DNA of 64,000 bases from ENR-C587 sp942493235 (lineage in GTDB: Bacteria; Bacteroidota; Ignavibacteria; Kapaibacteriales; UBA2268), in the NCBI GenBank assembly GCA_942493235.1, contig OW818676.1:3596001-3660000 (forward strand). Reading direction: 5' to 3'. A program made the position numbers and the translations under genes. Positions 8,504 through 18,263 of the stretch are shown here, one piece after another. Each line of letters opens with the position of its first letter. Within the stretch, counting starts at the first letter, position 1. The notes beneath the pieces were generated by a model that had not been told where the DNA came from, made no database searches, and saw only the letters and a program-made list of their open reading frames with translations.

Positions 8504-8995
8504 ATGAAAACTTTTATTATTGACGGCTCAAATGTTTTACATAAAGACTCCGATTTAAGACAAAAAATGCGAAAAGATTACTCAATTGCCTGTAATAGTC
8601 TGATAAATAGAATCAAAGCTTATCGTAGCAAGTATCCGACTTTTAAATTTGTAATATTTTTCGATGGAGTTTCGAATAATAAAATCGAAAATTCAACTGG
8701 TATAAATATATTCTTTTCGTTAGTAGAAAGTGCCGATAAATTAATTACATCATTTATAGACAAGTTAGCTAATAAGAATAACACCTCGTTAGTCAGCTCT
8801 GATACGGAATTAATCAATTACGCACGGATTCACTCAATTGATATAATTCTAAGCGATGAATTTTTGAATTTAATTGAGCAAAATCAAATCTCCGCTACAG
8901 GAAAGTCCTCTAAAAGCATTAAATCCGAAAAGCCCAATGGTTGCGGGCGTAAGCAAGTAAAAGAATTCCTTGATTTGTTTAATAATGCAGACTAA
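8504..8995 (+). CDS. YacP-like NYN/PIN-fold RNase domain protein
   Basis: The 163-residue protein starts MKTFIIDGSNVLHK, the acidic first strand of the NYN (YacP/Rae1-like) PIN-fold nucleases. FVIFFDGVSNNK and LVSSDTELINYARIHSIDIILSDEFL carry the further conserved acidic residues that bind the metal. YacP/Rae1 of Bacillus is a ribosome-associated mRNA endonuclease, so an RNase role is likely, but the substrate is unknown. The protein lacks a signal peptide and should be cytosolic. It stands alone between opposing genes: rplT diverges upstream and the ABC exporter converges downstream. Confidence 0.75.
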   Translation: MKTFIIDGSNVLHKDSDLRQKMRKDYSIACNSLINRIKAYRSKYPTFKFVIFFDGVSNNKIENSTGINIFFSLVESADKLITSFIDKLANKNNTSLVSSDTELINYARIHSIDIILSDEFLNLIEQNQISATGKSSKSIKSEKPNGCGRKQVKEFLDLFNNAD

Positions 8996-9030
8996 TATTA
9001 TATTCTACTTGAATTAAAACTTATTAGACT

Positions 9031-10770
9031 CTACGCTATATGTGAAATCTCTTCTTCGAGTTCTTGAATATTATACATATCGTAGTATTTACCTTTTTGA
9101 CTTAATAATTTATCATTGTTCCCAGATTCGATAATTCTACCCTCTTCTAATACAATTATATTATCAGCATAGCGAACTGTAGAAATTCTGTGAGAAATTA
9201 TTATAGTAGTCCTGCTCTCGAAGTATTTTCTTAATTCTGCAATAATAAATTTCTCGGTATTGGCATCTATAGCAGATAATGCGTCGTCAAGAATTAACAG
9301 CTTAGGATTTTTTAGTAATGCACGAGCAAGGGATAGCCGTTGCTTCTGACCTCCGGAGAGTGTAATCCCTCTCTCTCCGAGTAATGTATCGTATCCATTT
9401 TGGAAGCTTGCAATTTCTTCATCGAGCTTGACGCTACGGCAAATTTCAATAATTTCTTCATCTGTGGCATTCGGTTTTGCAAATCTAAGATTTTCAGCAA
9501 TTGTCATTGAAAATAAGAAAGGTTCCTGCTGAACTATAGACATATTTTCTCTGAGTGTTTTTAAATCAATATTTTTAAGTTCCATACCGCCAATAATAAT
9601 TTCACCGGAATAATCGAGGTATAGCCCGGCTATAATACTCGCCAAAGTAGTTTTCCCGGAGCCTACTCCGCCAATAATTCCAAGTACAGAACCTTTTTCA
9701 ATATCAAGTGTAATATTATCTATTGTAGTATTATGTTCGTAAGCGAAAGATAAATTATTTATGTTGATTTGGGGAATTATTTCTTTAGTATTATTGTTGA
9801 TTTCTGCTTCTTTGTTTTTATCGGCAAAGACCAAATCATTTAATCTGCCGGCGGAAGCAGAGGCTCTTTGAATTACATTACTAATCCAGCCTATGGCAGC
9901 TATTGGCCATATCAGTAAATTCAAATAGATAAAGAATTGAGTCAATTCGCCCAGAGTCAGTGTATGATGAATTACTTTATAACCGCCATATCCGATAATT
10001 AATATCTGTGTAATACCGACAATTATCATCATAATCGGGAATAATAGTGCTTGATATTTAGCTAATTTCATATTTTTCTTAATATAAGATTTGCTCATTT
10101 TAGAAAATTCATTCGATTCGTAATCTTCGCGAAGGTAAGATTTTATAATTCTAATTCCTGAAAAGCTTTCTTGAGCCTGCGAAGTTAATTTGGAATAATG
10201 GTCTTGAGAATCTTTAAATGCTATGTGAATTTTATTACCTATATAATAGACAAAGAGAGCAAGAAAAGGCAATGGGGCAATTACAATAAAGGTCATTTCG
10301 GAATTAATAGCAAACATAAAGTAAAGTGCAAAACTAAATGTAGTTAAAGTATTTGCCGCATACATTACTGCCGGACCAAAAAAGTCCCTTGCCGCAGAAA
10401 TATCATTAGTGGCAAGTGCCATCAATGAACCGGTAGAATTTTTATTGAAAAATGACTGAGTTTTATTCATAATAGAGTCAAGGAAATCTTTTCTGAGGTC
10501 GTATTCTATGTACCTCGAGACTACAATAATTGTCCTACGAGTTAAATACATAAATATCCCGCTAAGAGCCGTCAGTAATAAAATAATGCCGATAGTGCCG
10601 AGAATTTCTTCTTTGGTGAAATGCGAACTCCTGAGAGAATCGACAGTCCTGCCAATAAATCCCGGTACTGCTGTGGAGGCAATGTTAGAAAGTGTTACAA
10701 ATATAAAACCAATACTAATAATATATTTATATCGGAATAAATAAGGCAAAAGCAATCTTAGTTTTTTCAT
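9031..10770 (-). CDS. ABC exporter, fused permease and ATPase (MsbA/multidrug type)
   Basis: I place the start at ATG 10770 (MKKLRLLLPYLFRYK). The longer frame to 10818 adds 16 residues without family character, and neither start has a strong ribosome binding site. The protein, about 579 residues, has the half-transporter layout. A six-helix type 1 exporter domain spans residues 1-310. The ATPase follows, with Walker A GGVGSGKTTLAS, signature LSGGQKQRLSLARALL, Walker B LLILDDALSAID and the H-loop TIIISHRIS. It should act as a homodimer or heterodimer exporting lipid or drug-like substrates. No partner half-transporter is adjacent, so a homodimer is more likely. The substrate cannot be told. 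Confidence 0.92.
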   Translation of the reverse strand: MKKLRLLLPYLFRYKYIISIGFIFVTLSNIASTAVPGFIGRTVDSLRSSHFTKEEILGTIGIILLLTALSGIFMYLTRRTIIVVSRYIEYDLRKDFLDSIMNKTQSFFNKNSTGSLMALATNDISAARDFFGPAVMYAANTLTTFSFALYFMFAINSEMTFIVIAPLPFLALFVYYIGNKIHIAFKDSQDHYSKLTSQAQESFSGIRIIKSYLREDYESNEFSKMSKSYIKKNMKLAKYQALLFPIMMIIVGITQILIIGYGGYKVIHHTLTLGELTQFFIYLNLLIWPIAAIGWISNVIQRASASAGRLNDLVFADKNKEAEINNNTKEIIPQININNLSFAYEHNTTIDNITLDIEKGSVLGIIGGVGSGKTTLASIIAGLYLDYSGEIIIGGMELKNIDLKTLRENMSIVQQEPFLFSMTIAENLRFAKPNATDEEIIEICRSVKLDEEIASFQNGYDTLLGERGITLSGGQKQRLSLARALLKNPKLLILDDALSAIDANTEKFIIAELRKYFESRTTIIISHRISTVRYADNIIVLEEGRIIESGNNDKLLSQKGKYYDMYNIQELEEEISHIA

Positions 10771-10962
10771 ATTTATCAATTTAATTTCAACAACAGTGTG
10801 TTCAGAAGTTATAGACAAATAATTATTGTTAGGATAAATAATTATAAGACTTCTTCAATGCTTTATGTGAGTAGATAAAGACGAATTAGAGGCTGGTGTA
10901 TGAAATATCCTATCCTGAGACTGTGTAAATAGTCGAAATAATTCATTTATAAGAAATCCAAG

Positions 10963-11090
10963 AAGCTGTCCCAAAAGGTGTCATTCAGAACGAAGTGAAC
11001 AATCCAGATATAGCTAACTTATGGATAATTCAGGATTTTTCGTTGCATTCAGAACGACGATTTGACAAAATTATAAATTTTAGACAGCCC
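10963..11090. repeat. Palindromic MITE-like element, copy A
   Basis: This is a roughly 128-bp inverted repeat of the family marked by CATTCWGAACGAAGTGAA on one side and its reverse complement on the other, with terminal AGCTGTC and GACAGC. It is flanked on both sides by ACTGTGTAAA and TTTACACAGCC (about 10920 and 11148), so it appears nested in an outer inverted repeat. Confidence 0.75.
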
Positions 11091-11258
11091 CTTGATAGGC
11101 ATTTATTTGATTTATGATCTAACAATCATTACATTTTATTTTGTTTTTACACAGCCTCCTTAACCCCGAACCCCTATTCCCAAGCTACCAGCCACACTTA
11201 CTATGTGCATAAAATAGCGAAGAGCCATATATTTGAAGAAGTAATTGATATTATTGCA

Positions 11259-11292
11259 AAAAATCCCCGTTAAAATAATTCAACGAGGATTT
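11259..11292 (-). terminator. Terminator of lepA
   Basis: The stem AAATCC-CGTT / AACG-GGATTT, with a T-run on the minus strand, lies 34 bases after the lepA stop codon. Confidence 0.65.
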
Positions 11293-11325
11293 ATATATTC
11301 TAATTATTTCGTAAATTGATATATA

Positions 11326-13128
11326 TTAATCATCAATACTTAAAATTGCTAAGAAAGCTTCTTGAGGAATTTCAACGCTACCCACTTGTTTCATGCGTTT
11401 CTTACCTTCTTTTTGCTTTTCTAATAATTTACGTTTACGAGAAATATCGCCACCGTAACATTTGGCGGTAACATCTTTACGCATAGCTTTAACGTTTGAC
11501 CGCGAGATGATTTTTGCTCCAATAGCTGCCTGAATAGCAACTTCGTACATTTGTCTCGGGATTAATTCCTTGAGCTTAGAGCATAATTTCTTGCCCCATT
11601 CGTAAGATTTGGAGCGGTGAACTATTGACGAAAGTGCATCTACTATTTCGTTATTCAATAAAATATCAAGCTTAACCAAATCTTCGGCTTTATATTCGGA
11701 GAATTCATAATCGAGCGAAGCATAGCCACGAGAAATTGATTTTAATTTATCATAGAAATCGAATACAACTTCTGCCAGAGGCAGTTCAAATTTCAAGTCA
11801 ACTCTTTCCTGTGATAGATAAGTCTGATTTAAAATAGTCCCGCGTCTGTCCATGCACAGTTTCATTATTGCACCGATATAATTCGTCGGAGTCAATATCT
11901 CCGCTTTGATAAACGGTTCCTGTATCTCTTTAGTTATGCCTTGAGAAGGCAATTGAGCAGGATTATCAATATAGATTTCATCGCCGTTGGTTTTTACAAT
12001 TTTATAGCGAACGTTAGGAACAGTAGTAACGATATTTTGATTAAACTCTCTCTCTAAGCGTTCCTGAACTATTTCCATGTGCAATAAACCAAGGAAACCG
12101 CAACGGAAACCAAAGCCTAATGCAGAAGATGTTTCAGGCTCGAAAGTAATTGCCGAATCATTTAAAACCAATTTAGATAAACTCTCTCGTAATGATTCGA
12201 AATCATCAGCACTTGAAGGATAAATACCACTAAATACCATCGGTTTAACTTCTTTAAATCCATCTATCATGCTGTCGCATTGACGTTTAAAGTGAGTGAT
12301 AGTATCACCGACTTTTGTATCCTGTAAATTTCTTATTGCAGCATTAAGATAGCCAACATTTCCGGCTCTAAGTTCACCTGTACGATGACGCTTCATATAC
12401 ATAATACCGACCTCTTCGACTTCATAAGTCATCTGAGTAGCCATAAACAATATTTTGTCGCCTTCTTTAAGCACGCCGTCAAATACTCTCAGATTAACTA
12501 TAACGCCTCTGTAAGAGTCAAAAATCGAATCATAGATTAATGCCCTTAGCGGAGCGTTTTCGTCTCCCTTGGGTGGCGGAATACGGGTTACAATAGCTTC
12601 TAATATTTCTTCGATACCAATGCCTTGCTTTGCTGAAGCGTATAATAACTCGTTTTCTTCACAACCGAGTAAGTCTATAACTTCGTGCTTGACAGTATCT
12701 AAGGTAGTGGCTGCACTTGGCAGGTCAATTTTGTTGAGTACCGGAATTATTTCCATATACCCTTCTAAAGCAAGGTATAGATTACTAATAGTCTGAGCTT
12801 CAATGCCTTGAGTAGCGTCAACGATTAATAATGCACCCTCGCAAGCGGCAAGCGAACGCGACACTTCGTAAGTGAAATCGACATGCCCGGGAGTATCTAT
12901 TAGATTAAGTATATACGTCTCTCCGTCTTTTGCTTTATATTCCATCTGTATTGCGTGTAGCTTAATAGTAATGCCTCTCTCCTGCTCTAACGGGTTATCG
13001 TCAAGGATTTGATTCATTACCATTTCTCGCTGAGTAACTCTGCCGGTTTTCTCAAGCAGTCTGTCAGCAAGTGTCGATTTGCCATGGTCTATGTGTGCTA
13101 TAATACAGAAATTCCGAAAATTCTTCAT
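11326..13128 (-). CDS. lepA: Elongation factor 4 (LepA), translational GTPase
   Basis: LepA is a ribosome-bound GTPase that back-translocates or remodels stalled ribosomes and assists 30S biogenesis. The 600-residue length is standard. The G motifs are complete: AHIDHGKSTLADRLL (G1), the RGITIK switch, DTPGHVDFTYEVSR (G3) and NKIDLPSA (G4). The LepA-specific C-terminal domain is present, including GYASLDYEF and CYGGDISRKRKLLEKQKEGKKRMK. The gene is flanked by repeat-rich gaps and appears to be its own transcription unit with a terminator just downstream. Confidence 0.98.
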   Translation of the reverse strand: MKNFRNFCIIAHIDHGKSTLADRLLEKTGRVTQREMVMNQILDDNPLEQERGITIKLHAIQMEYKAKDGETYILNLIDTPGHVDFTYEVSRSLAACEGALLIVDATQGIEAQTISNLYLALEGYMEIIPVLNKIDLPSAATTLDTVKHEVIDLLGCEENELLYASAKQGIGIEEILEAIVTRIPPPKGDENAPLRALIYDSIFDSYRGVIVNLRVFDGVLKEGDKILFMATQMTYEVEEVGIMYMKRHRTGELRAGNVGYLNAAIRNLQDTKVGDTITHFKRQCDSMIDGFKEVKPMVFSGIYPSSADDFESLRESLSKLVLNDSAITFEPETSSALGFGFRCGFLGLLHMEIVQERLEREFNQNIVTTVPNVRYKIVKTNGDEIYIDNPAQLPSQGITKEIQEPFIKAEILTPTNYIGAIMKLCMDRRGTILNQTYLSQERVDLKFELPLAEVVFDFYDKLKSISRGYASLDYEFSEYKAEDLVKLDILLNNEIVDALSSIVHRSKSYEWGKKLCSKLKELIPRQMYEVAIQAAIGAKIISRSNVKAMRKDVTAKCYGGDISRKRKLLEKQKEGKKRMKQVGSVEIPQEAFLAILSIDD

Positions 13129-13394
13129 ATTTTACCGAATATTATATAAAAATTACAGATTACAAAATTAATCATTTTATTCGAGAATTTCAATCGGTAA
13201 ATTTTTAATACAATAATTGCATATTTTTATACTATTATTGCATACTATTTATGTTTCTTCGTTGTTTTAAGCGGGTAAATAATAAAAGTTTAAAATTGTA
13301 TATATTTATAGAACATATATAGATTATTGACTTATAAATTGATAATTAACTTAAACTTTATATTATGACTCCGATAGATATTAATCATAGGCAA

Positions 13395-14040
13395 TTCAAT
13401 CATATCTACCACTTCCTACCCCAATTCCTACTTTCAACTTTATAACTTCCATTCTACCAATGTTCAACAGCTAACGCTGTTGGAAGAAAAAGGGAGTACC
13501 ACTTTCGTTTGACCGATGTTCAACAGCTAATGCTGTTGGAAGACCAGCCGCACGACGCAGAGCATAGTACGGAGGTGTGCAATTTTCTACTTCCTATTTC
13601 CTATTTCCTATTTCCCAATTCCTACTTTCAACTTTAGGAACTTTATAACTTTATAACTTCCATTCTTCCAATATTCAACATCTAACGATGTTGTAAGACC
13701 AGCCGCACGACGCAGAGCATAGTACGGAGACGAGCATATTAACATTTCCAAATTCCTACTTTCAACTTTACGAACTTTATAACTTTATAACTTCCATTCT
13801 ACCAATGTTCAACATCTAACGATGTTGGAAGATAAATCCATACATGATCTTCAAGCCCTCCCCTTGGGGAGGGTTTGGGTGGGGTTGATAGATTCCAACT
13901 TTCCAGCCACCAGCCGCACTACGCAGAGCATAGTGCGGAGACGAGCATGTTAACAATTCCTATTTCCCAATTCCCTATCCCCGAACCCCTTACCCCAAAT
14001 TCCCAGCCACCAGCCACCAGTCACCACCCACCATAAATAG
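13395..14040. repeat. Intergenic hairpin-module mosaic (cluster 2)
   Basis: Four CAACA(T/G)C hairpins lie at 13465-13482, 13521-13538, 13676-13693 and 13810-13827. Two have the AGC/GCT version of the stem and two the ATC/GAT version. The TACGCAGAGCATAGT-type module occurs three times (near 13555, 13705 and 13920), and the CCCTCCCC/GGGGAGGG module near 13857-13880. Direct repeats such as CTTTATAACTTCCATTCT separate them. The rest of the gap 13129-14196 is AT-rich with no gene. Confidence 0.8.
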
Positions 14041-14196
14041 AATTTGAATTAGAGGAATAAAAATATTTATTATGATTGAATATTTGCAATTTCGGAATAA
14101 AAGACGTAAATTGTTATTCTGCTGAAATTTACATCGAAATAGCTTAAAGAGCATTAGATATGATATGATATTATAAATTAAAATATAGGAATAGAC

Positions 14197-14979
14197 ATGC
14201 AAGAGATAGAGAACTTTTGGGAACTTGAAAAATTATTTCATAAGCGATTTCAATTCGATAAAAATGAATTGATACCGCGTATTGCAGAAGAGAAAAAAAT
14301 CAAAAGAGGATTGAATAACGATTTTGTTAAGAGCTCGAACTATACTGCTTATCCGCCGATTTCTCTGAAGCCTAAGTACTGTTTTGTGGGATTAGAGCCT
14401 AATTATACTTTACATTTCGACAGGCATAATCCGGTTAATTATCATTTTACAGGTTCATTAAGAACTTTAATGCTTCAGTATTTGGCTTATCAGCTTTGCG
14501 ATAACAGCTTCGATTATCATTTGACAAATATTTGCAAAACTCCCATGTCTCTGGGCTTAGCTAATATTATCAGAATGGATGTATTGGCGTATAGCGACGA
14601 AAATTCTGCTTCTTGGTATGATTTATTTGAAAAAGAAATTGCTCTGATGGGCAACCCGAAAATCATTTGTATAGGGCAAAATGTTAGTGATTATGTTGAA
14701 AAAAATACTAAGCTCGAAGTATATAAAAGTATTTTCCATTATAGCAGCAGCGTTAATAGTAAGTTTATCGAACAGTACAACGAACTCGGTTTAGATGTTG
14801 ATTCTATTGATAAAGAGCAATTTATCGATGAGCTAAAGGAATTTGCAAAAATATTATTTTTACATATTAAAATCTCGCCAGACGAATCAAGTAAAAAAAT
14901 AAAAAAGATGTTTGAAAAAGACATTAGCGATTTATTTATTAAGAAATATCTTGTTTATAAAGAGCAATTAAGAAAATAA
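14197..14979 (+). CDS. Unknown protein, possible divergent uracil-DNA-glycosylase-fold member
   Basis: The 260-residue soluble protein is not confidently assigned. Four spaced motifs follow the order of the uracil-DNA glycosylase superfamily: YCFVGLEPN (residues 68-76, compare GxxPG), LTNICKTPM (compare the L-T-N strand), NPKIICIGQNVSDYV (compare P-x-x-I-x-x-L-G) and IFHYSSSVN (compare the HPS motif). The catalytic residues of known families are not clearly conserved, so activity is doubtful. The C-terminal 60 residues are a charged, lysine-rich helical region. It stands alone between two hairpin-repeat clusters. It might instead be an unrelated alpha/beta protein. Confidence 0.5.
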   Translation: MQEIENFWELEKLFHKRFQFDKNELIPRIAEEKKIKRGLNNDFVKSSNYTAYPPISLKPKYCFVGLEPNYTLHFDRHNPVNYHFTGSLRTLMLQYLAYQLCDNSFDYHLTNICKTPMSLGLANIIRMDVLAYSDENSASWYDLFEKEIALMGNPKIICIGQNVSDYVEKNTKLEVYKSIFHYSSSVNSKFIEQYNELGLDVDSIDKEQFIDELKEFAKILFLHIKISPDESSKKIKKMFEKDISDLFIKKYLVYKEQLRK

Positions 14980-15004
14980 TAAGCTGTTCGCTATTTTGTG
15001 TGGA

Positions 15005-15135
15005 AAGCAAGAATGCTGGGAATTAGGAATTGGGAATTGGTGACTGGTGATTAGTAGCTGGTGGCTGGGAAATGGCAATTTGAAATATGTACTTCTCTGT
15101 ACTAAGCTCTTCGTAGAGCGTCAGCGGGATAGGGA
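15005..15135. repeat. A/G-rich intergenic repeat tract (cluster 3)
   Basis: The tract is short, low-complexity DNA (GGGAATTAGGAATTGGGAA, GGTGACTGGTGATTAG, GCTGGTGGCTGGGAA) ending in a degenerate CTTCGTAGAGCG module. It has the same vocabulary as the larger mosaics. Confidence 0.6.
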
Positions 15136-15195
15136 CTGATAGCATAATGTTAATATTTTTGTTATTCGGCAGTTTGTTAATAAAAACAGATGACA

Positions 15196-15474
15196 CTATA
15201 CTTTCTTATCATCAATAATGTTCAAATCGGTTTTAATGTCTTTGAATGTGCGGTTTAGTTGCTCCGGATTAATTTCTTCTTTAATCGGAGCGGCGGCAGT
15301 TTCAATTTCAGTTTTTATATTATTAATCTGCTCCTTGATTTCATTCTGAGCTTTATAAAACTGCGTCATACCTTTACGGAACATCTGAGCTATTTCGGGA
15401 ATCTTTTTCGGACCGAATAGCAGAATAATCGCAAGGACAATAAGGATTAATTCACCACCGCCTACGTCAAACAT
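15196..15474 (-). CDS. Sec-independent translocase subunit TatA/TatB-like, long form
   Basis: The 92-residue protein has the Tat architecture: a short N-terminus MFDVGGGEL, one membrane helix (ILIVLAIILLFGPKKIPE) with the FGPKKIPE hinge, then an amphipathic helix and a long charged tail (residues 30-92). The FGPKKIPE hinge with a long tail is closer to TatB-like members, but in lineages lacking true TatB one TatA paralogue does both jobs. It lies nine bases after a shorter TatA, so two paralogues are co-transcribed and probably form mixed complexes that export folded proteins. TatC is not in the window. Confidence 0.88.
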   Translation of the reverse strand: MFDVGGGELILIVLAIILLFGPKKIPEIAQMFRKGMTQFYKAQNEIKEQINNIKTEIETAAAPIKEEINPEQLNRTFKDIKTDLNIIDDKKV

Positions 15475-15483
15475 AGTTTTATC

Positions 15484-15669
15484 TTATTTGTTTTTATCGT
15501 CGTTATCTTTATTTAACTTTTTTCCGTCTTCATCGGTATTAGCCGCATTTTTAAATTCCTTTATACCGGAGCCAAGACCACGCATTAATTCGGGAATTTT
15601 CTTTGCTCCGAAAAGCAATACTATTGCTAATCCGATAAGGATTAATTCGGGTGTTCCAAGACCAAACAT
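15484..15669 (-). CDS. tatA: Sec-independent translocase subunit TatA
   Basis: The 61-residue protein starts MFGLGTPELILIGLAIVLLF and continues into GAKKIPELMRGLGSGIKEFK, the canonical TatA membrane helix, hinge and amphipathic helix, with a short acidic/lysine tail. TatA oligomers form the pore of the twin-arginine translocase. It starts 21 bases after purQ and ends nine bases before a second, longer TatA-type gene. The pair probably arose by tandem duplication, with divergence of the tails. Confidence 0.95.
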   Translation of the reverse strand: MFGLGTPELILIGLAIVLLFGAKKIPELMRGLGSGIKEFKNAANTDEDGKKLNKDNDDKNK

Positions 15670-15690
15670 TTTAGCCTCTATAATATATTA

Positions 15691-16380
15691 TTAAAATTTA
15701 CTTATTAAAGACTCGAATACTAATTTACCGTCATCACAGCCGAGAGTTAGGTCGCAATATCTTTCCGGATGTGGCATCATTCCGAGAACGTTGCCCTTAT
15801 CATTGATAATACCGGCTATATTATTTATAGAACCGTTCGGATTAGTAGATTCATTTACATTTCCGTTTTCATCGGAATATCTGAAAACTACTCTACCACT
15901 ATCTTCTAATATCTTTATAGTTTCGGGCTCTGCAAAATAATTTCCTTCGCCATGAGCTACCGGTATTCTGATAATTTTACCGTCAGTAATGGCAGACGTA
16001 AATGCAGTATTATTATTTATTGTCTTTAAATAAACGTCTTTACAGATAAAATTTAAGCTTGTATTACGCAATAAAGCACCGGGCAATAATTCAGCTTCTG
16101 TCAATACTTGAAAACCATTACAAATACCGATTACATAGCCACCATTATTTGCGAAATTTATTACTTCGTTCATTATCGGGGAGAAACGAGCAATAGCTCC
16201 GCAGCGTAAATAATCACCATGAGCAAACCCACCAGGTAAGATTATGCAATCTGTACCTGTCGGAATTTTTGTTTCTTTATGCCAAATATACTCCGATTTC
16301 TGTCCTAAATGAGCAGAAACTGAGTTATACGCGTCGTGGTCGCAGTTAGAACCGGGGAAAACAACTACACCGAATTTCAT
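15691..16380 (-). CDS. purQ: Phosphoribosylformylglycinamidine synthase, glutaminase subunit
   Basis: PurQ hydrolyses glutamine and passes ammonia to PurL in the fourth step of purine synthesis. The 229-residue protein starts with the PurQ signature FGVVVFPGSNCDHDA. It contains the class I amidotransferase nucleophile region GYVIGICNGFQVL and the C-terminal MMPHPER carrying the catalytic His and Glu. It follows purS by 31 bases, so this organism uses the three-subunit PurL/PurQ/PurS complex; the small-type PurL must be elsewhere. TatA genes follow in the same transcript. Confidence 0.97.
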   Translation of the reverse strand: MKFGVVVFPGSNCDHDAYNSVSAHLGQKSEYIWHKETKIPTGTDCIILPGGFAHGDYLRCGAIARFSPIMNEVINFANNGGYVIGICNGFQVLTEAELLPGALLRNTSLNFICKDVYLKTINNNTAFTSAITDGKIIRIPVAHGEGNYFAEPETIKILEDSGRVVFRYSDENGNVNESTNPNGSINNIAGIINDKGNVLGMMPHPERYCDLTLGCDDGKLVFESLISKF

Positions 16381-16411
16381 ATATTATATCTTTTATTTAG
16401 TTAGCAAATTA

Positions 16412-16666
16412 TTAATTTTCAACGATTTCGATAGTGTAATCTTCTACTATGGGATTAGCTATCAATTTTTTAGAAGCATCGGTAACTAATTCAATAGCTT
16501 GCTCTTTATTATCTGCTGTTACAGCAAGCTCAACATATCTGCCGATTCTAACTTCAGATATCATCGGGAATTCGATAGCGTGTAATGCGTTTTCTACAGC
16601 TTTTCCCTGAACGTCTAAAATACCTTTTCTCAAAGTAATTTTGATTTTCGCTTTATAATTTGCCAT
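16412..16666 (-). CDS. purS: Phosphoribosylformylglycinamidine synthase subunit PurS
   Basis: The 84-residue protein is of the usual size. It shows the PurS pattern: AKIKITLRKGILDVQGKAVENAL at the N-terminus, then SEVRIGRYVELAV and NPIVEDYTIEI. PurS dimers bridge PurQ and small PurL and help carry ammonia between them. It is followed by purQ and preceded by pssA with 82 bases between, so the three probably form one transcript with the tat genes. Confidence 0.95.
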   Translation of the reverse strand: MANYKAKIKITLRKGILDVQGKAVENALHAIEFPMISEVRIGRYVELAVTADNKEQAIELVTDASKKLIANPIVEDYTIEIVEN

Positions 16667-16748
16667 TTTTATAATCCTTCAGAAATAAATTTATATAGTC
16701 TGTTATTTTTCAATTTTAGTAGTATTCATTATTATTATTGATAGCTGA

Positions 16749-17516
16749 TTAATGATAGTCATCTCGTTCCATATCCTCTGTTTCGTCAAATTCATCTTCA
16801 GCAGAAATATTTGATTTTAGCCAAATCACAAAATGCCTGACAGAACTTACTACTATATAAAACATCATAAACGGGAATATCATAATCCCCTTTGAAAAAA
16901 TACATGCCAGCATTCCAACTACAAAAATAGTAAAAACTATAGGTTTTTTCTTGATATATTTAATTGTAGGTCGGGGCATATTGTCAAATTTTATAGTAGA
17001 AATCATCACAAAAGCTGTAACTATCGAAACCGCGAAAAACATAAAATCATTATAGCTTTCGGGTATATAAGCACTGTTTTTAAAAAGTAATACATACGAA
17101 AGTATAGTTAATGCTCCAGCAGGAATCGGTAATCCGGTAAAATACAGTTTATCTTCAAATCCGCTCATCTGTATATTAAATCTTGCTAAACGTGTTACAC
17201 CGCATAGAGCAGGCAAAGATGCAAACAAAATTCCGATTTCTCCGAATTGATAGAAATACATTTTGTATAAAATAAATGACGGAGCTACTCCGAATGATAC
17301 CGCATCGCATAGTGAATCAAGTTGAGCTCCGAGCTCGCTCGAAGCTTTTAGCAAGCGGGCGACCATTCCGTCTAACATATCGAAAACCGCTGCAAAAAGT
17401 ACACATAAACCGGCTTTAAAATATTCGCCGCTTGAAGCAAATATCAAAGAATTAAAACCCATAAAAACGTTAAGCAACGTTAATAAATTAGGTACTATGG
17501 AGCGAGTCAATCTCAT
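16749..17516 (-). CDS. pssA: CDP-diacylglycerol--serine O-phosphatidyltransferase
   Basis: PssA makes phosphatidylserine, the precursor of phosphatidylethanolamine. The 255-residue integral membrane protein carries the full CDP-alcohol phosphotransferase motif, DG-x2-AR-x8-G-x3-D-x3-D, in DGMVARLLKASSELGAQLDSLCD (residues about 47-69). About seven hydrophobic helices follow, and the tail is acidic. It heads a minus-strand cluster with purS, purQ and two tatA genes. The 750 bp upstream (17517-18263) is AT-rich without any gene or repeat I can see. Confidence 0.95.
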   Translation of the reverse strand: MRLTRSIVPNLLTLLNVFMGFNSLIFASSGEYFKAGLCVLFAAVFDMLDGMVARLLKASSELGAQLDSLCDAVSFGVAPSFILYKMYFYQFGEIGILFASLPALCGVTRLARFNIQMSGFEDKLYFTGLPIPAGALTILSYVLLFKNSAYIPESYNDFMFFAVSIVTAFVMISTIKFDNMPRPTIKYIKKKPIVFTIFVVGMLACIFSKGIMIFPFMMFYIVVSSVRHFVIWLKSNISAEDEFDETEDMERDDYH

Positions 17517-18263
17517 TTATATTTACTTTTTTCAATTTACAAAGTTCTAAAACATTTATTTAGTTTGTAATTTAATTATCTCAAGTTTGAAAATTCAACT
17601 TTACTATCTATAATTACTATCTATAATGATTATAGATACTTAGTTTATATTTAGTCAAATTCAAGAATATAATGTAACACGGTATTGCCTAAATATTCAA
17701 ATAATCCGTTGGCAAAATTAAAGATTTCGATTGAGATTACAAAGCACCAATTATAATTATTTTCAATTCCAAGAAACTAATTGATATAATTGTTTTCAAA
17801 ATCATGAAAATAAATGATGCACTTCACTTGATTTCAGATATTGATATGATAAAAATATCTATTTCAATACATTGTTAGGCAATTGTCATAGCATTTGCTT
17901 TAATATAAGTAGAATTAGAGCTTCATACATTTGCAGTTGCTTTAATTATTTGCACAGCTATTTAATAGTAGGATTGGCAAGGAAAGCTATGGAATTGATT
18001 GAATATAATGCAGTTTATATGATTTGGAGAAACTAACATTTTTAGTTTCAATACTTAATTTTTTACTTGACCGAACTCTATCGGTCTATCAAAAAACAAT
18101 TAGTTAATTAGGCACACAATAATTAAATTCAAAAATAATTGCGAAAAATGCAAATAAGTATTTGTTATATCAATAATTTTTAATAATTTACGGAACTAAG
18201 TTTTTCAATTTTTAAATATTATAATTTGAATTAGTATTATAATTGAAAGCTTTTTTATAATAA
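17517..18263. other. Long AT-rich gap with no gene seen
   Basis: This divergent intergenic region between pssA and the PqqD-like gene holds no supported ORF, tRNA or member of the repeat families found elsewhere in the window. It must contain promoters for both sides; I could not pinpoint them. Confidence 0.5.
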
